Assembly (NCBI GenBank): GCA_016713525.1
Contig: JADJOZ010000007.1
Coordinates: 417,511-481,510 of the forward strand
DNA: 64,000 nt
Source: Bacteroidota bacterium
GTDB taxonomy: Bacteria > Bacteroidota > Bacteroidia > AKYH767-A > OLB10
Direction: 5' to 3'
Shown: piece by piece, positions 47,742 through 56,879 of the stretch
Layout: every line of letters starts with the position of its first letter
How positions within the stretch are numbered: the stretch's first letter is position 1
Position numbers and translations under genes: made by a program
The notes under the pieces: generated by a model
Seen by the model: only the letters and a program-made list of their open reading frames with translations
Database searches by the model: none
Told to the model about the DNA's origin: nothing

Positions 47742-50700
47742 ATGTCCCAATTTTCTCATTTACACGTACATACACAATTCTCGTTACTCGACGGAGCAGC
47801 TGATATATCGAAACTTTACAAGAAAGCCGCTGAACATAACATGCCGGCTATTGCGATCACTGACCATGGGAACATGTTTGGCGCATTTGAATTTGTCGCT
47901 GAAGCATACAAACACAAGGGTGCAGATGGGAAGCCAAAAGTAAAGCCTATTGTGGGATGTGAGTTTTATCTGGTGGAGAACCGTTTCAAAAGAGCATTTA
48001 CCAAAGACGATAAGGATGTTCGTTACCACCAGTTATTCCTGGCTAAAAACGCTGAAGGTTATCAGAATTTGATAAAACTATGTTCATTAGGTTTTATGGA
48101 AGGTATGTATGGGAAATATCCCCGTATCGATAAGGAACTGGTGAAGCAATATCACAAAGGTCTTATAGCAACCACATGTTGTCTGGGCGCCTCTGTTCCC
48201 CGTGCCATCATGAAAAAAGGTGAAGAGGAAGCAGAAAAAGAATTTCAATGGTGGTTAAATATTTTTGGTGAAGACTATTATATCGAACTGCAACGACACA
48301 GTATTCCTGAACAGGATAAAGTAAATGAAATTTTATTGAAATGGTCGTTTAAATATAACGTTAAAGTAATTGCTTCCAACGATACACATTATGTAGATCA
48401 GCAGGATGCCAATGCACATGATATTTTGTTATGCATTAACACCGGAGAAAAGCAGGCCACTCCAACCATGAAAGAGTTTTCAGATGATGATGCTTTTGTG
48501 AAAGGAAAACGATTTGCGTTCTATAACGATCAGTTTTATTTCAAGACACCGGATGAGATGTCGAAACTTTTCAGCGACATTCCCGAAGCAATCGACAATA
48601 CCAATCATATTGTCGACAAAGTTGAAATTCTGAATTTAAAAAAAGACATCCTCCTTCCAAATTATGTGATTCCTCAGGGCTTCACCACGCAGGATGATTA
48701 TCTACGACATATAACTTTTGAAGGTGCGAAACGCAGATATGTAGACCTTACTCCGGAGATTGCAGAGCGATTACATTTCGAGCTTCATACAGTAAAAACT
48801 ATGGGATTTGCCGGCTACTTTCTCATTGTTGCCGACTTCATAAAAGCGGGACGTGATATGGGCGTATTTATTGGTCCCGGTCGTGGTTCCGCTGCTGGTT
48901 CGGCCGTTGCATTTTGTATTGGAATAACCAATATTGATCCCATCAAATACAATTTACTTTTCGAGCGTTTTTTAAATCCCGACAGAAAGTCGATGCCCGA
49001 TATTGATACGGATTTCGATGATGAAGGCCGTCAGAAAGTAATTGATTATGTAGTGCAGAAATATGGCAAGAATCAGGTTGCACAAATTGTGACTTATGGT
49101 TCTATGGCTGCAAAAATGAGTATTAAAGATGTTGCACGCGTTCTAGATTTGCCACTTTCCGAATCAAACTTCCTGGCAAAGCTTGTCCCCGATAAACCCG
49201 GCATTTCACTCGATCGTGTTATCAATGCGCCACTCGAAGGTGAAAAAGGATTGAAAGAAAAAGAAGGCCTTGGTGCAGATGATATTGAGAATGTGAAGAA
49301 ACTGCGTGAAATTCATAAGGGAAAAGATCTTCAGGCAAATATTCTTAAAGAAGCTTTAATTCTGGAAGGTTCTGTGAGAGGAACCGGAATTCATGCTGCA
49401 GGAATTATTATTGCACCCACAGATCTTACTGACTTAATTCCTGTTGCCGTTGCAAAAGATTCTGATTTGCTGGTAACACAATATCAAGGCAAAGTAATTG
49501 AAGATGCAGGCGTAATTAAAATGGATTTTCTGGGATTAAAAACGCTGACAATTATTAAGACAGCACTGGAACTTATCCGCCAAAATCATCAGATAAATAT
49601 TGAAATTGATTCTATTCCTTTAGATGATGCATTGACATTTGAACTGTATCAGAAAGGTGAAACCAACGGAACGTTTCAGTTTGAATCGGCCGGAATGCAG
49701 AAGCATTTAAAAGATTTAAAACCTGATAAGTTTGAAGATCTTATTGCCATGAACGCTTTGTACCGTCCTGGTCCTATTGAATACATCCCGAATTTCATTG
49801 CCCGTAAGCATGGCAAAGAAGCAGTGAAGTATGATCTGGATGCCATGGAAGAGTACCTGAAGGAAACTTATGGTATTACCGTTTATCAGGAGCAGGTAAT
49901 GTTGCTTTCGCAGAAGCTGGCGAACTTCACAAAAGGTGATGCCGATACTTTGCGTAAGGCAATGGGTAAAAAGCAGATTGAAGTCCTGAATAAAATGAAA
50001 TCGAAGTTCATGGAAGGATGTGCTGCTAATGGTCATGATCCGAAAACCTGTGAAAAAGTATGGACCGATTGGGAAGCATTTGCACAATATGCATTTAATA
50101 AATCACACTCTACATGCTATGCTTTTGTGGCTTATCAGACTGCATACCTGAAAGCACATTATCCCGGTGAATATATGTCCGCGGTGCTCACACATAACTT
50201 GTCGAATATCGATAAAATTACCTTCTTCATGGAGGAATGTAAGCGTATGGGACTAAAAGTACTTGGTCCGGATGTGAATGAATCGATTTATAATTTTTCC
50301 GTTAATAAAAACAGTGAAATTCGTTTTGGTTTAGGTGCTGTTAAAGGTGTTGGTGAAGGAGCTGTAGAAGCAATCATTGAAGAACGCAAAACAGCCGGAT
50401 CATTCAAAAATTTATTGGATCTGGTATCGAGGGTAAATTTAAAAAATGTCAATAAACGTTGTCTGGAAAGTTTAGTAATGGCCGGTGCATTCGATTTCGA
50501 TCGGCAGGCGCATCGTGCCATGTGGTTTGAAAAAGATCCGAAAGAAAATAATCTGACTAATCTGGAAAAAGCTGTACGTTATGGAACCGGCAGTCAGGAT
50601 GCCAGAAATTCATCTCAGGTTTCCCTTTTCGGGGAAGCAAGTGCAGTTGAAATGCCGGCGCCTAAATTTTATCCGTCAGAACCTTGGTCGGAATTAGAAA

Positions 50701-51332
50701 AACTAAGAAATGAAAAAGATGTTGTAGGGTTTTATGTATCGGGACATCCATTGGATGAATTCCGTTTTGAGATTGAAGCTTTCTGCAATGTTCCCGTAAA
50801 TGAACTGGGGGATCTTGCCAAAATGCGAGGCAAAGACATTGCTTTTGCAGGAATTGTGACAAGTGCTAATCATCGTACCACCAAATCAGGTAAGCCTTTT
50901 GGTGTCATGTTTATTGAAGATTATACCGGTTCACATGAGTTGGCTTTGTTTTCGGATGATTATCTGAAGTTCAAACAATACCTGACACCGGAGTATTATT
51001 TATTCATCAGAGCCAAGGTACAATCACGTTATAACGACCCTAACAATCTGGAAATCAAGATATCCAGCATAAAATTACTGCCTGATGTTGGCAACGAGTT
51101 TGCTAAATCCCTAACATTAAGTCTGAGTTTAGATGAAATAAACAGTGAAACGGTTAATACACTTGATACGCTACTCAAAGAATATCCCGGTAAACTTCCC
51201 GTTAAGTTTAGTGTTAGAGATAAAGAAAATAAGGTGGAGTTAGCCAGTAAAAAGGTAAGGGTTAACTTTAGTAAAAAATTGTTCGAAGAATTGGAATATC
51301 GTCAGGGAATTAGGTTCAAAATAAATACTTAA
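47742..51332 (+). CDS. dnaE: DNA polymerase III subunit alpha
   Basis: 1196 residues, the replicative polymerase. The PHP domain is at the N-terminus (SHLHVHTQFSLLDGAADISKL, AITDHGNMFGA). The palm holds the catalytic aspartates in SMPDIDTDFDD at about residue 420, preceded by FIGPGRGSAAGS. The helix-hairpin-helix region follows (GLGAVKGVGEGAVEAI, about residue 865) and an OB-fold domain lies near 1010-1100 (DIAFAGIVTSANHRTTKSGKPFG). A likely clamp-binding peptide, SQVSLFGE, occurs at about 962-969. This is the DnaE1 form. It is preceded by a 694-base gap and has no gene in operon with it. Confidence 0.97.
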   Translation: MSQFSHLHVHTQFSLLDGAADISKLYKKAAEHNMPAIAITDHGNMFGAFEFVAEAYKHKGADGKPKVKPIVGCEFYLVENRFKRAFTKDDKDVRYHQLFLAKNAEGYQNLIKLCSLGFMEGMYGKYPRIDKELVKQYHKGLIATTCCLGASVPRAIMKKGEEEAEKEFQWWLNIFGEDYYIELQRHSIPEQDKVNEILLKWSFKYNVKVIASNDTHYVDQQDANAHDILLCINTGEKQATPTMKEFSDDDAFVKGKRFAFYNDQFYFKTPDEMSKLFSDIPEAIDNTNHIVDKVEILNLKKDILLPNYVIPQGFTTQDDYLRHITFEGAKRRYVDLTPEIAERLHFELHTVKTMGFAGYFLIVADFIKAGRDMGVFIGPGRGSAAGSAVAFCIGITNIDPIKYNLLFERFLNPDRKSMPDIDTDFDDEGRQKVIDYVVQKYGKNQVAQIVTYGSMAAKMSIKDVARVLDLPLSESNFLAKLVPDKPGISLDRVINAPLEGEKGLKEKEGLGADDIENVKKLREIHKGKDLQANILKEALILEGSVRGTGIHAAGIIIAPTDLTDLIPVAVAKDSDLLVTQYQGKVIEDAGVIKMDFLGLKTLTIIKTALELIRQNHQINIEIDSIPLDDALTFELYQKGETNGTFQFESAGMQKHLKDLKPDKFEDLIAMNALYRPGPIEYIPNFIARKHGKEAVKYDLDAMEEYLKETYGITVYQEQVMLLSQKLANFTKGDADTLRKAMGKKQIEVLNKMKSKFMEGCAANGHDPKTCEKVWTDWEAFAQYAFNKSHSTCYAFVAYQTAYLKAHYPGEYMSAVLTHNLSNIDKITFFMEECKRMGLKVLGPDVNESIYNFSVNKNSEIRFGLGAVKGVGEGAVEAIIEERKTAGSFKNLLDLVSRVNLKNVNKRCLESLVMAGAFDFDRQAHRAMWFEKDPKENNLTNLEKAVRYGTGSQDARNSSQVSLFGEASAVEMPAPKFYPSEPWSELEKLRNEKDVVGFYVSGHPLDEFRFEIEAFCNVPVNELGDLAKMRGKDIAFAGIVTSANHRTTKSGKPFGVMFIEDYTGSHELALFSDDYLKFKQYLTPEYYLFIRAKVQSRYNDPNNLEIKISSIKLLPDVGNEFAKSLTLSLSLDEINSETVNTLDTLLKEYPGKLPVKFSVRDKENKVELASKKVRVNFSKKLFEELEYRQGIRFKINT

Positions 51333-51382
51333 CTGACAGTTTGGCACAAATACTTTGTGGTATAAATATTGACAAATCAAAT

Positions 51383-51640
51383 CAGTTGAAAGTTGAAAGT
51401 TGAAAGTTGAAAGTTGTAAGTTGAAGGTTGTAAGTTGAAGGTTGTAAGTTGAAAGCGCTGCCCTGAGTCCGCCGGCTGGCGGATCGAAAGGGTTGAAAGC
51501 ACTGCCCTGAGCGAAGTCGAAAGAGTGTCAAGTGACAAGGGGCAAGTGGCAAGCGCTGCCCTGAGTCCGCCGGCTGGCGGATCGAAAGGGTTAAAGGCAA
51601 GCCCTGAGCAGAGCTTACCGTAGCCGAAAGAGTTAAAAGT
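51383..51640. repeat. Composite repeat region: (GTTGAAA)n plus palindromic CCCTGAG elements
   Basis: Starts with tandem 7-bp GTTGAAA/GTTGTAA units (51383-51455). Then come four related elements of the form GC-CTGCCCTGAG ... CGAAAG(G/A)G. Two of them (near 51460 and 51558) have TCCGCCGGCTGGCGGA between CCCTGAG and TCGAAAGG; one (near 51502) has only CGAAG at that place; one (near 51600) has a longer CAGAGCTTACCGTAG-like insert. The 16-mer is the reverse complement of the one in the tRNA-Asp repeat array at 63.6 kb. It occupies the dnaE-trxA gap (383 bases), together with an AT-rich TTTATCATTTATCA run at 51670-51707. Confidence 0.8.
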
Positions 51641-51715
51641 TATTACATCATATAAAAATTGAATAAAAAATTTATCATTTATAATTTATCATTTATCATT
51701 TATCATTTCAAAAAC

Positions 51716-52033
51716 ATGGCAATTGAATTAACAGACTCCAACTTTGATGAGTTGGTATTAAAATCAGACAAACCCGTATTAGTTGATTTTTGGGCAGAAT
51801 GGTGTGGACCATGCAGAATGGTTGGACCGGTTGTTGAAGAACTTTCAAAAGACTATGATGGGCGTGCCGTAGTTGGCAAAGTTGATGTCGACAGCAATCC
51901 CGGAATATCTATGAAATATGGTATTCGCAACATCCCTACCCTATTAATTTTTAAAGGTGGTGAAATTGTTGACAAGCAGGTTGGTGCTGTTCCAAAATCA
52001 GTTTTGGCAGGCAAAATCGACGGTCAGCTTTAA
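51716..52033 (+). CDS. trxA: Thioredoxin
   Basis: 105 residues from the ATG giving MAIELTDSNFDELVLKSD; the in-frame upstream codons encode a repetitive non-conserved stretch and are excluded. The redox site WCGPC lies at about residues 31-35 in FWAEWCGPCRMVGPVVEEL, and the cis-proline is in IRNIPTLLIFKGGE. The size and lack of signal peptide fit cytoplasmic thioredoxin 1, a general disulfide reductase that receives electrons from thioredoxin reductase. It is followed by an intrinsic terminator. Confidence 0.96.
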   Translation: MAIELTDSNFDELVLKSDKPVLVDFWAEWCGPCRMVGPVVEELSKDYDGRAVVGKVDVDSNPGISMKYGIRNIPTLLIFKGGEIVDKQVGAVPKSVLAGKIDGQL

Positions 52034-52049
52034 TCAGAAATAATCAGAG

Positions 52050-52084
52050 AATCAGAAATCCGTGAATTAAATGGGTTTCTGATT
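52050..52084 (+). terminator. Intrinsic terminator of trxA
   Basis: AATCAGAAATCC pairs with GGGTTTCTGATT (one G-U pair) around an 11-base loop, 16 bases after the trxA stop. The following sequence is AT-rich but without a strong T run. Confidence 0.6.
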
Positions 52085-52183
52085 CATTATATGCATTGGT
52101 GAAGTCTGCCTTCGGTATTCATCACAAATAAAATTTTTAAGAGTATTTTAAGTTATATCAACACGTCCCTAATCTAAACTGCG

Positions 52184-53113
52184 GTGGCTATTAATCAACA
52201 TGAAATACAGCAACTCGGTCACCTCGAGCTCATAGCGCGGCAGGTAGTTGAGGGATTTATTACAGGTTTGCATAAGAGTCCTTTTCATGGTTTTTCGGTT
52301 GAATTCGCAGAGCACAGGCTATACAACACTGGGGAATCGACACGTCATATGGATTGGAAATTGTATGGCAAAACCGACAAGCTTTTCGTAAAGCGATATG
52401 AAGAAGAAACCAATCTTCGTTGTCAGATAATAATCGATAACTCAAGCAGTATGCATTTTCCCGGCAAGGAATTGCAGGAAAAAGATACGATGAATAAAAT
52501 TACTTTTTCTGCTCATGCAGCGGCCGCAATTATTCACCTGTTAAAAATGCAAAGGGATGCTGCGGGATTGAGTATATTCTCGGAAACACTGGAAGAAAAT
52601 ACTCCGGCTCGTTCGAGTACACTCCACCAGAAACTGTTATTCATGAAACTGGAAGAAGCCATGAATTCGGGAGGTACGGAAGTCAGGAGAAAAACATCTG
52701 CTGCACAAGCATTGCACCAGATTGCAGAAACCATTCATAAAAGATCACTGGTAATTATTTTCAGCGATATGATGGATAGTTTAAGTGACAGCAATGAATT
52801 GTTCAATGCATTGCAACATCTCAAATACAACAAACATGAGGTTATACTTTTTCATGTAACCGATAAAAAACTCGAACAGGATTTTAAATTCGAAAACAGG
52901 CCGTATCAATTTATTGATGTGGAGACGGGTGAAACAGTGAAAGTCCATTCCAATCAGGTTCGGGAAACTTACCTGTCGCAAATGAGCAAATTTCAACAGG
53001 AGCTAAAGCTCAAATGTGCCCAATACAAAATTGATCTTATTGATGCCGATATTCATGAAGGTTACCGCCAGGTGCTCATGCCTTATCTCATTAAAAGACA
53101 ACGAATGCAATAA
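52184..53113 (+). CDS. DUF58 domain protein (von Willebrand A-like)
   Basis: 309 residues, probably starting at GTG. The DUF58 core is plain: GFSVEFAEHRLYNTGESTRHMDWKLYGKTDKLFVKRYEEETNLRCQIIIDNSSSM. The D-NSSSM sequence is a MIDAS-like metal site (about residues 89-94), and a second conserved Asp is in VIIFSDMMDSL. Such proteins usually accompany MoxR AAA+ ATPases and Bat proteins in stress or wall-related complexes, but no moxR gene is in the window. No signal peptide or membrane helix is seen, so it should be cytoplasmic or peripheral. Confidence 0.88.
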   Translation: MAINQHEIQQLGHLELIARQVVEGFITGLHKSPFHGFSVEFAEHRLYNTGESTRHMDWKLYGKTDKLFVKRYEEETNLRCQIIIDNSSSMHFPGKELQEKDTMNKITFSAHAAAAIIHLLKMQRDAAGLSIFSETLEENTPARSSTLHQKLLFMKLEEAMNSGGTEVRRKTSAAQALHQIAETIHKRSLVIIFSDMMDSLSDSNELFNALQHLKYNKHEVILFHVTDKKLEQDFKFENRPYQFIDVETGETVKVHSNQVRETYLSQMSKFQQELKLKCAQYKIDLIDADIHEGYRQVLMPYLIKRQRMQ

Positions 53114-53229
53114 ACAACACTTTCTTTGGTAAGAACAGATTGCATCAACATTTAGTAGAGGCACTATAATTTACTGTTTTTCAACATATTACATTTATAT
53201 TCTTCAAATTAACAGCGAACAAACTGCAT

Positions 53230-53260
53230 TTGGTTTACTGATCTATATTTAATAGGTTTG
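53230..53260 (+). promoter_or_regulatory. Promoter (TTG-20-TAGGTTTG) of the lipoprotein/barrel operon
   Basis: TTG at 53230-53232, a 20-base spacer, then TAGGTTTG at 53253-53260: a full match to the Bacteroidota promoter consensus. The predicted start near 53267 is about 12 bases before the first ATG at 53279. Confidence 0.72.
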
Positions 53261-53278
53261 TAACAAATCCCTGCGAAC

Positions 53279-55360
53279 ATGCACCTTATGAAATTCAGGA
53301 AGTATAGTTGGATAATCGGACTATTACTTCTGGTAAGTATTACATCCTGCAAAAGAGATGAAGATAATTTAGGATGGGATACCGATATCCTGATGCCATT
53401 ACTCAACTCTTCGCTGGATATAACAGATATCATCAGTGATTCGTTGCTACAGGTTGGAGCTGATAGCTCTTTAAAAGTGGTTTATGAAACCCATTTGTAT
53501 GATATGTCGGTTGACTCGTTGTTCAGCTTCTACGATACTAGTGTTACCAGGTCTTACACATTGGATTCAATCAGCTTGCTGGAACAAACTATTGATTATC
53601 CGGTAACCCTGGGTCAGATTTGTTCCAATGCAGGAATTCTGGGTGCTATCATTGTAAGTCAGAATGGAAATTCTTTCGCCATTCCTGCAATTTCAAGTTT
53701 ATCATCATCGGTTTTTGCCATTGATGCCGATACGCTATTTCAATCGATGGAATTACAAACGGGTTTTCTTGATCTTACTATATATAACGGACTACCAATT
53801 GATATTACCAATGTGGTATTTGAACTGAAGAATACCTCCAACAGTGTAGTTGTGGCTACCGGAACATTCCCATTGATTGCAGCAGGTGCTACTGAGACAC
53901 AAACCATTTCACTTGCCGGGGTTACCATTGAAGGCAATATGGAGGGCCAAATTCTAAGTATGTCATCGCCGGGATCCAATGGTAATTCCGTATTAATTGA
54001 TACAACAGATGCACTTCAAACAACTTTATCGGTTTATGATTTAAATCCGATTACAGCAACTGCTATATTTCCTGCACAAAACCTTATCGACAAGGCTCAA
54101 AAATTTAAGTTCACTTTTGAAAGCGTTCAATTAACAAAGGCAAGAATAAAATCAGGTGGTGTGGTTATGGATTTGTACAGTACCTTACAGGATAGTGTTC
54201 GCTTTGTTTACAAATTGCCAAGTGCTACTTTAAATGGAGTGCCATTTGAAATAACCAAAGTCCTCCCTCCTGCTGCACCGGGTGGAGTTTCATCATATAA
54301 TAATTTCTTCGATTTCTCAGGTTATGAACTCGATTTAACCGGACCAAACTTCGACACGGTAAATACCATGTTTAATATTTTTCAGGCAGGAGTTGATTCA
54401 ACAGGTCTGATGAAAACATTATCGATCACAGATAGCATTTATTCCAATATAGGATTTCAGAATTTGCGTCCTGAGTATGTGCGTGGTTATTTGGGCACTG
54501 ATACATTTGATATCGGACCATCACTAACCACAATTGATTTATTCAAGAGTATTGGTGGCAATATAAATTTGCAGGATGTTAACATGAGCATAGGAATTGA
54601 AAATGGCATTGGTGCCGATGCAAGAGTAAAAATTGTACAACTTAATGCACTTAATTCGAATACCGGAAACAGTGTAACTCTGAGCGGTAGTGGTGTCTCC
54701 AATCCCTTTAATATAACACGGGCAACTGATCAGGGCGGACAACCTCCTGTGACAGTTACCAATTCCACCTTCCTACTGAACAATAGCAATTCAAATGCTG
54801 CGGCATTTATCAGTAACCTTCCTGATGAAATAAATTATTCATTGAGACTCGAAACCAATCCAAATGGTAATACTTCAAACTTCAATGATTTTATATATGC
54901 TGACAAACTGATGGAATTCAATCTGAATGTCGAGATACCGCTTGCTTTCATAGCAAACGGACTCATGTTAACAGACACCTTTGATTTCGAAATGAGTGAT
55001 CAGGATTTATCGAGAATTAAAAGCGGATTCTTATATTTAAATGCCGATAACGGATTTCCATTTGAAGCAATTATTCAATTGTATACTATGAATGATAACG
55101 GATCAATTACCGATTCACTGCTCACTTACAATACCATTGCAGCAGCTCCGGTAGGTCCCGATTTCAAGGTGACTGAAAAAAGAAAATCTAAACTTGTAAT
55201 TCCGGTGGATCAGGGGAAAATTGACACCTTCTTTGGCACTAAAAAAATGAAAATTGTAGCAAGGTTCAATACACAACCGGTCAACACACAACTTAAAATT
55301 TACAGCGATTACACCATTGATTTCCGGCTTGCCGGCGATTTCACATACTTAGCCCACTAA
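53279..55360 (+). CDS. Large putative lipoprotein of unknown function
   Basis: 693 residues (690 from a second ATG at 53288, which gives the better signal MKFRKYSWIIGLLLLVSITSC). Cys follows a lipobox-like SITSC, so it is probably lipidated and, with KRDED after it, likely moved to the outer membrane. The mature part begins NLGWDTDILMPLLNSSLDITDIISDSLL and looks all-beta, rich in Thr/Ser/Asn, with no family I recognise. Repeated 'L-ITDSIYSNI'-like and 'TDT-D---' strands suggest several similar beta modules. It is followed after five bases by a DUF5723 outer-membrane protein, so the two should function together at the cell surface. Confidence 0.82.
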   Translation: MHLMKFRKYSWIIGLLLLVSITSCKRDEDNLGWDTDILMPLLNSSLDITDIISDSLLQVGADSSLKVVYETHLYDMSVDSLFSFYDTSVTRSYTLDSISLLEQTIDYPVTLGQICSNAGILGAIIVSQNGNSFAIPAISSLSSSVFAIDADTLFQSMELQTGFLDLTIYNGLPIDITNVVFELKNTSNSVVVATGTFPLIAAGATETQTISLAGVTIEGNMEGQILSMSSPGSNGNSVLIDTTDALQTTLSVYDLNPITATAIFPAQNLIDKAQKFKFTFESVQLTKARIKSGGVVMDLYSTLQDSVRFVYKLPSATLNGVPFEITKVLPPAAPGGVSSYNNFFDFSGYELDLTGPNFDTVNTMFNIFQAGVDSTGLMKTLSITDSIYSNIGFQNLRPEYVRGYLGTDTFDIGPSLTTIDLFKSIGGNINLQDVNMSIGIENGIGADARVKIVQLNALNSNTGNSVTLSGSGVSNPFNITRATDQGGQPPVTVTNSTFLLNNSNSNAAAFISNLPDEINYSLRLETNPNGNTSNFNDFIYADKLMEFNLNVEIPLAFIANGLMLTDTFDFEMSDQDLSRIKSGFLYLNADNGFPFEAIIQLYTMNDNGSITDSLLTYNTIAAAPVGPDFKVTEKRKSKLVIPVDQGKIDTFFGTKKMKIVARFNTQPVNTQLKIYSDYTIDFRLAGDFTYLAH

Positions 55361-55365
55361 ACATT

Positions 55366-56619
55366 TTGAAAAATATACTACTAACTGCAATATGCAGCAT
55401 GCTGCTAATGAATGTCAATGCCCAGCATGAATGGCCATTTAAAAATAATTATACAACAGCGACTACTGAAATTGGGATTGATGCGAACGGACTGATTGGT
55501 TCCGATGCTATCACAACCAAATTCATGAACACGTATATCAACAATGAATTTATTGAGCAATCTGTGAAAGATGGTGCCTATTCCAAAATGGATGATCGTT
55601 CTAAAATCGGGAGCTATTTGAATGCAGGAGCATACATGAAAAAAATGCGTATCAATGAAGCCGACAGTACCGTCAGAAATCTAACACTGGCACTAAGATA
55701 CCGAACACATTTCAATGCCGCTTTTCCATCCGATTTATTTGCACTATACTTTTATGGAAACAAAAGATTTGCCGGTATCAATGCCGATATCAGTGATTTC
55801 AATTATGAGGCTATACAATATCAACAATTGCAGTTTGGCTATGGAAAAACAAAGAAGAGTGGCAATTCAGAATTTGAATACTATGCAGGTATCAGCTTTC
55901 TGAACGGACAAAGTTATCTCGATATTTCAACTACCCGTGGCTCAATCTACACCCAGCCTGATGGCGAATATGCTGATCTTGATATCAGATTAGAATCGAG
56001 ACAATCGGATACCACAAAAAGTAATTTCGGAAGTTCAAATGGTTTGGGTGCATCTTTGGATTTGATGGTTAGTTATAAAATGGAAAATCAAGTAAAAATT
56101 TCACTTTCTGCAACTGATATTGGAATGATAGCCTGGAACAGCAAGTCCAGTTATTTTGTTGTTGATACCACTTATCGTTTCGAAGGATTAACTGTCAATA
56201 ATTTATTTGATTCACTCTACCTAGACATAACTTCAGAAGCTGAATTTATAGATGGATTTAAAGAAGACCGTAAAAAGGAAAGCTTTACATCTGTTCTGCC
56301 TGCAAAATTTCAACTGCAGGTATCGAAGCCATTTATGGAGGACAAATTAATGGCATATGCTTCTGTTAACTATTTTCTCAATGCCGATTACACACCACAA
56401 ATCATTGCAGGCGGAAACTATTTCTTTTCGAAAAGTTTCATGGCCGGCGTGAGTGCCGGGTTTGGTGGCTACACCGAATTCTCGGCAGGCATTCATGTGG
56501 GTGCCGACTTAGGTCACGGGTTTATTCTGACAGCCGGGACCGATTATCTCACGGGCTTAATTAATCAGGACAACTCAACTGCTGAGGGTGGCGTTGGGAG
56601 TTTGCGGTTTGTGTTTTGA
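55366..56619 (+). CDS. DUF5723-type outer membrane beta-barrel protein
   Basis: 417 residues, TTG start five bases after the previous stop. It has a signal peptide (MKNILLTAICSMLLMNVNAQ). The body alternates hydrophobic and polar residues in strands rich in Tyr/Phe/Gly, for example LALRYRTHFNAAFPSDLFALYFYGNKRFAG and IIAGGNYFFSKSFMAGVSAGFGGYTEFSAGIHVGADLG, and it ends with an aromatic residue (LRFVF), as outer-membrane barrels do. The pattern matches DUF5723. Function is unknown; its close linkage with the lipoprotein suggests a two-part outer-membrane assembly. Confidence 0.82.
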   Translation: MKNILLTAICSMLLMNVNAQHEWPFKNNYTTATTEIGIDANGLIGSDAITTKFMNTYINNEFIEQSVKDGAYSKMDDRSKIGSYLNAGAYMKKMRINEADSTVRNLTLALRYRTHFNAAFPSDLFALYFYGNKRFAGINADISDFNYEAIQYQQLQFGYGKTKKSGNSEFEYYAGISFLNGQSYLDISTTRGSIYTQPDGEYADLDIRLESRQSDTTKSNFGSSNGLGASLDLMVSYKMENQVKISLSATDIGMIAWNSKSSYFVVDTTYRFEGLTVNNLFDSLYLDITSEAEFIDGFKEDRKKESFTSVLPAKFQLQVSKPFMEDKLMAYASVNYFLNADYTPQIIAGGNYFFSKSFMAGVSAGFGGYTEFSAGIHVGADLGHGFILTAGTDYLTGLINQDNSTAEGGVGSLRFVF

Positions 56620-56727
56620 TAGCTTTATCCGCACCTTAAAAATCTTATTGGTGCCTGACTATCAAATAATTATAGCATATTCTATCGTTTATTAAACACT
56701 GTTTATAAGCCTTCTAAATTCTAGTAT

Positions 56728-56868
56728 TGAACATATTATCCAGATATGTCCAGTTTTTGCATAAAATATGAACATATTCTGTTTTTACAAGTAAAAAGTG
56801 GACAAGAATTCGCGATATGTTCAATTTTATTGGAATTATTGGACATATTAATTAATTTTACATATCCA
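56728..56868. promoter_or_regulatory. Operator array upstream of fic: TG(A/G)ACATAT inverted pairs
   Basis: Half-sites TGAACATAT (56728-56736) and ATATGTCCA (56744-56752) face each other with a 7-base spacer. A second pair with the same 7-base spacing is TGGACAAGA (56799-56807) and ATATGTTCA (56815-56823). A single TGAACATAT lies at 56769-56777, and a looser pair TGGACATAT (56840-56848) / ACATATCCA (56860-56868) ends 11 bases before the fic ATG. The repeated architecture points to a dimeric DNA-binding protein; the wHTH at the Fic C-terminus is the obvious candidate. Confidence 0.65.
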
Positions 56869-56879
56869 ATTAACAGAAA

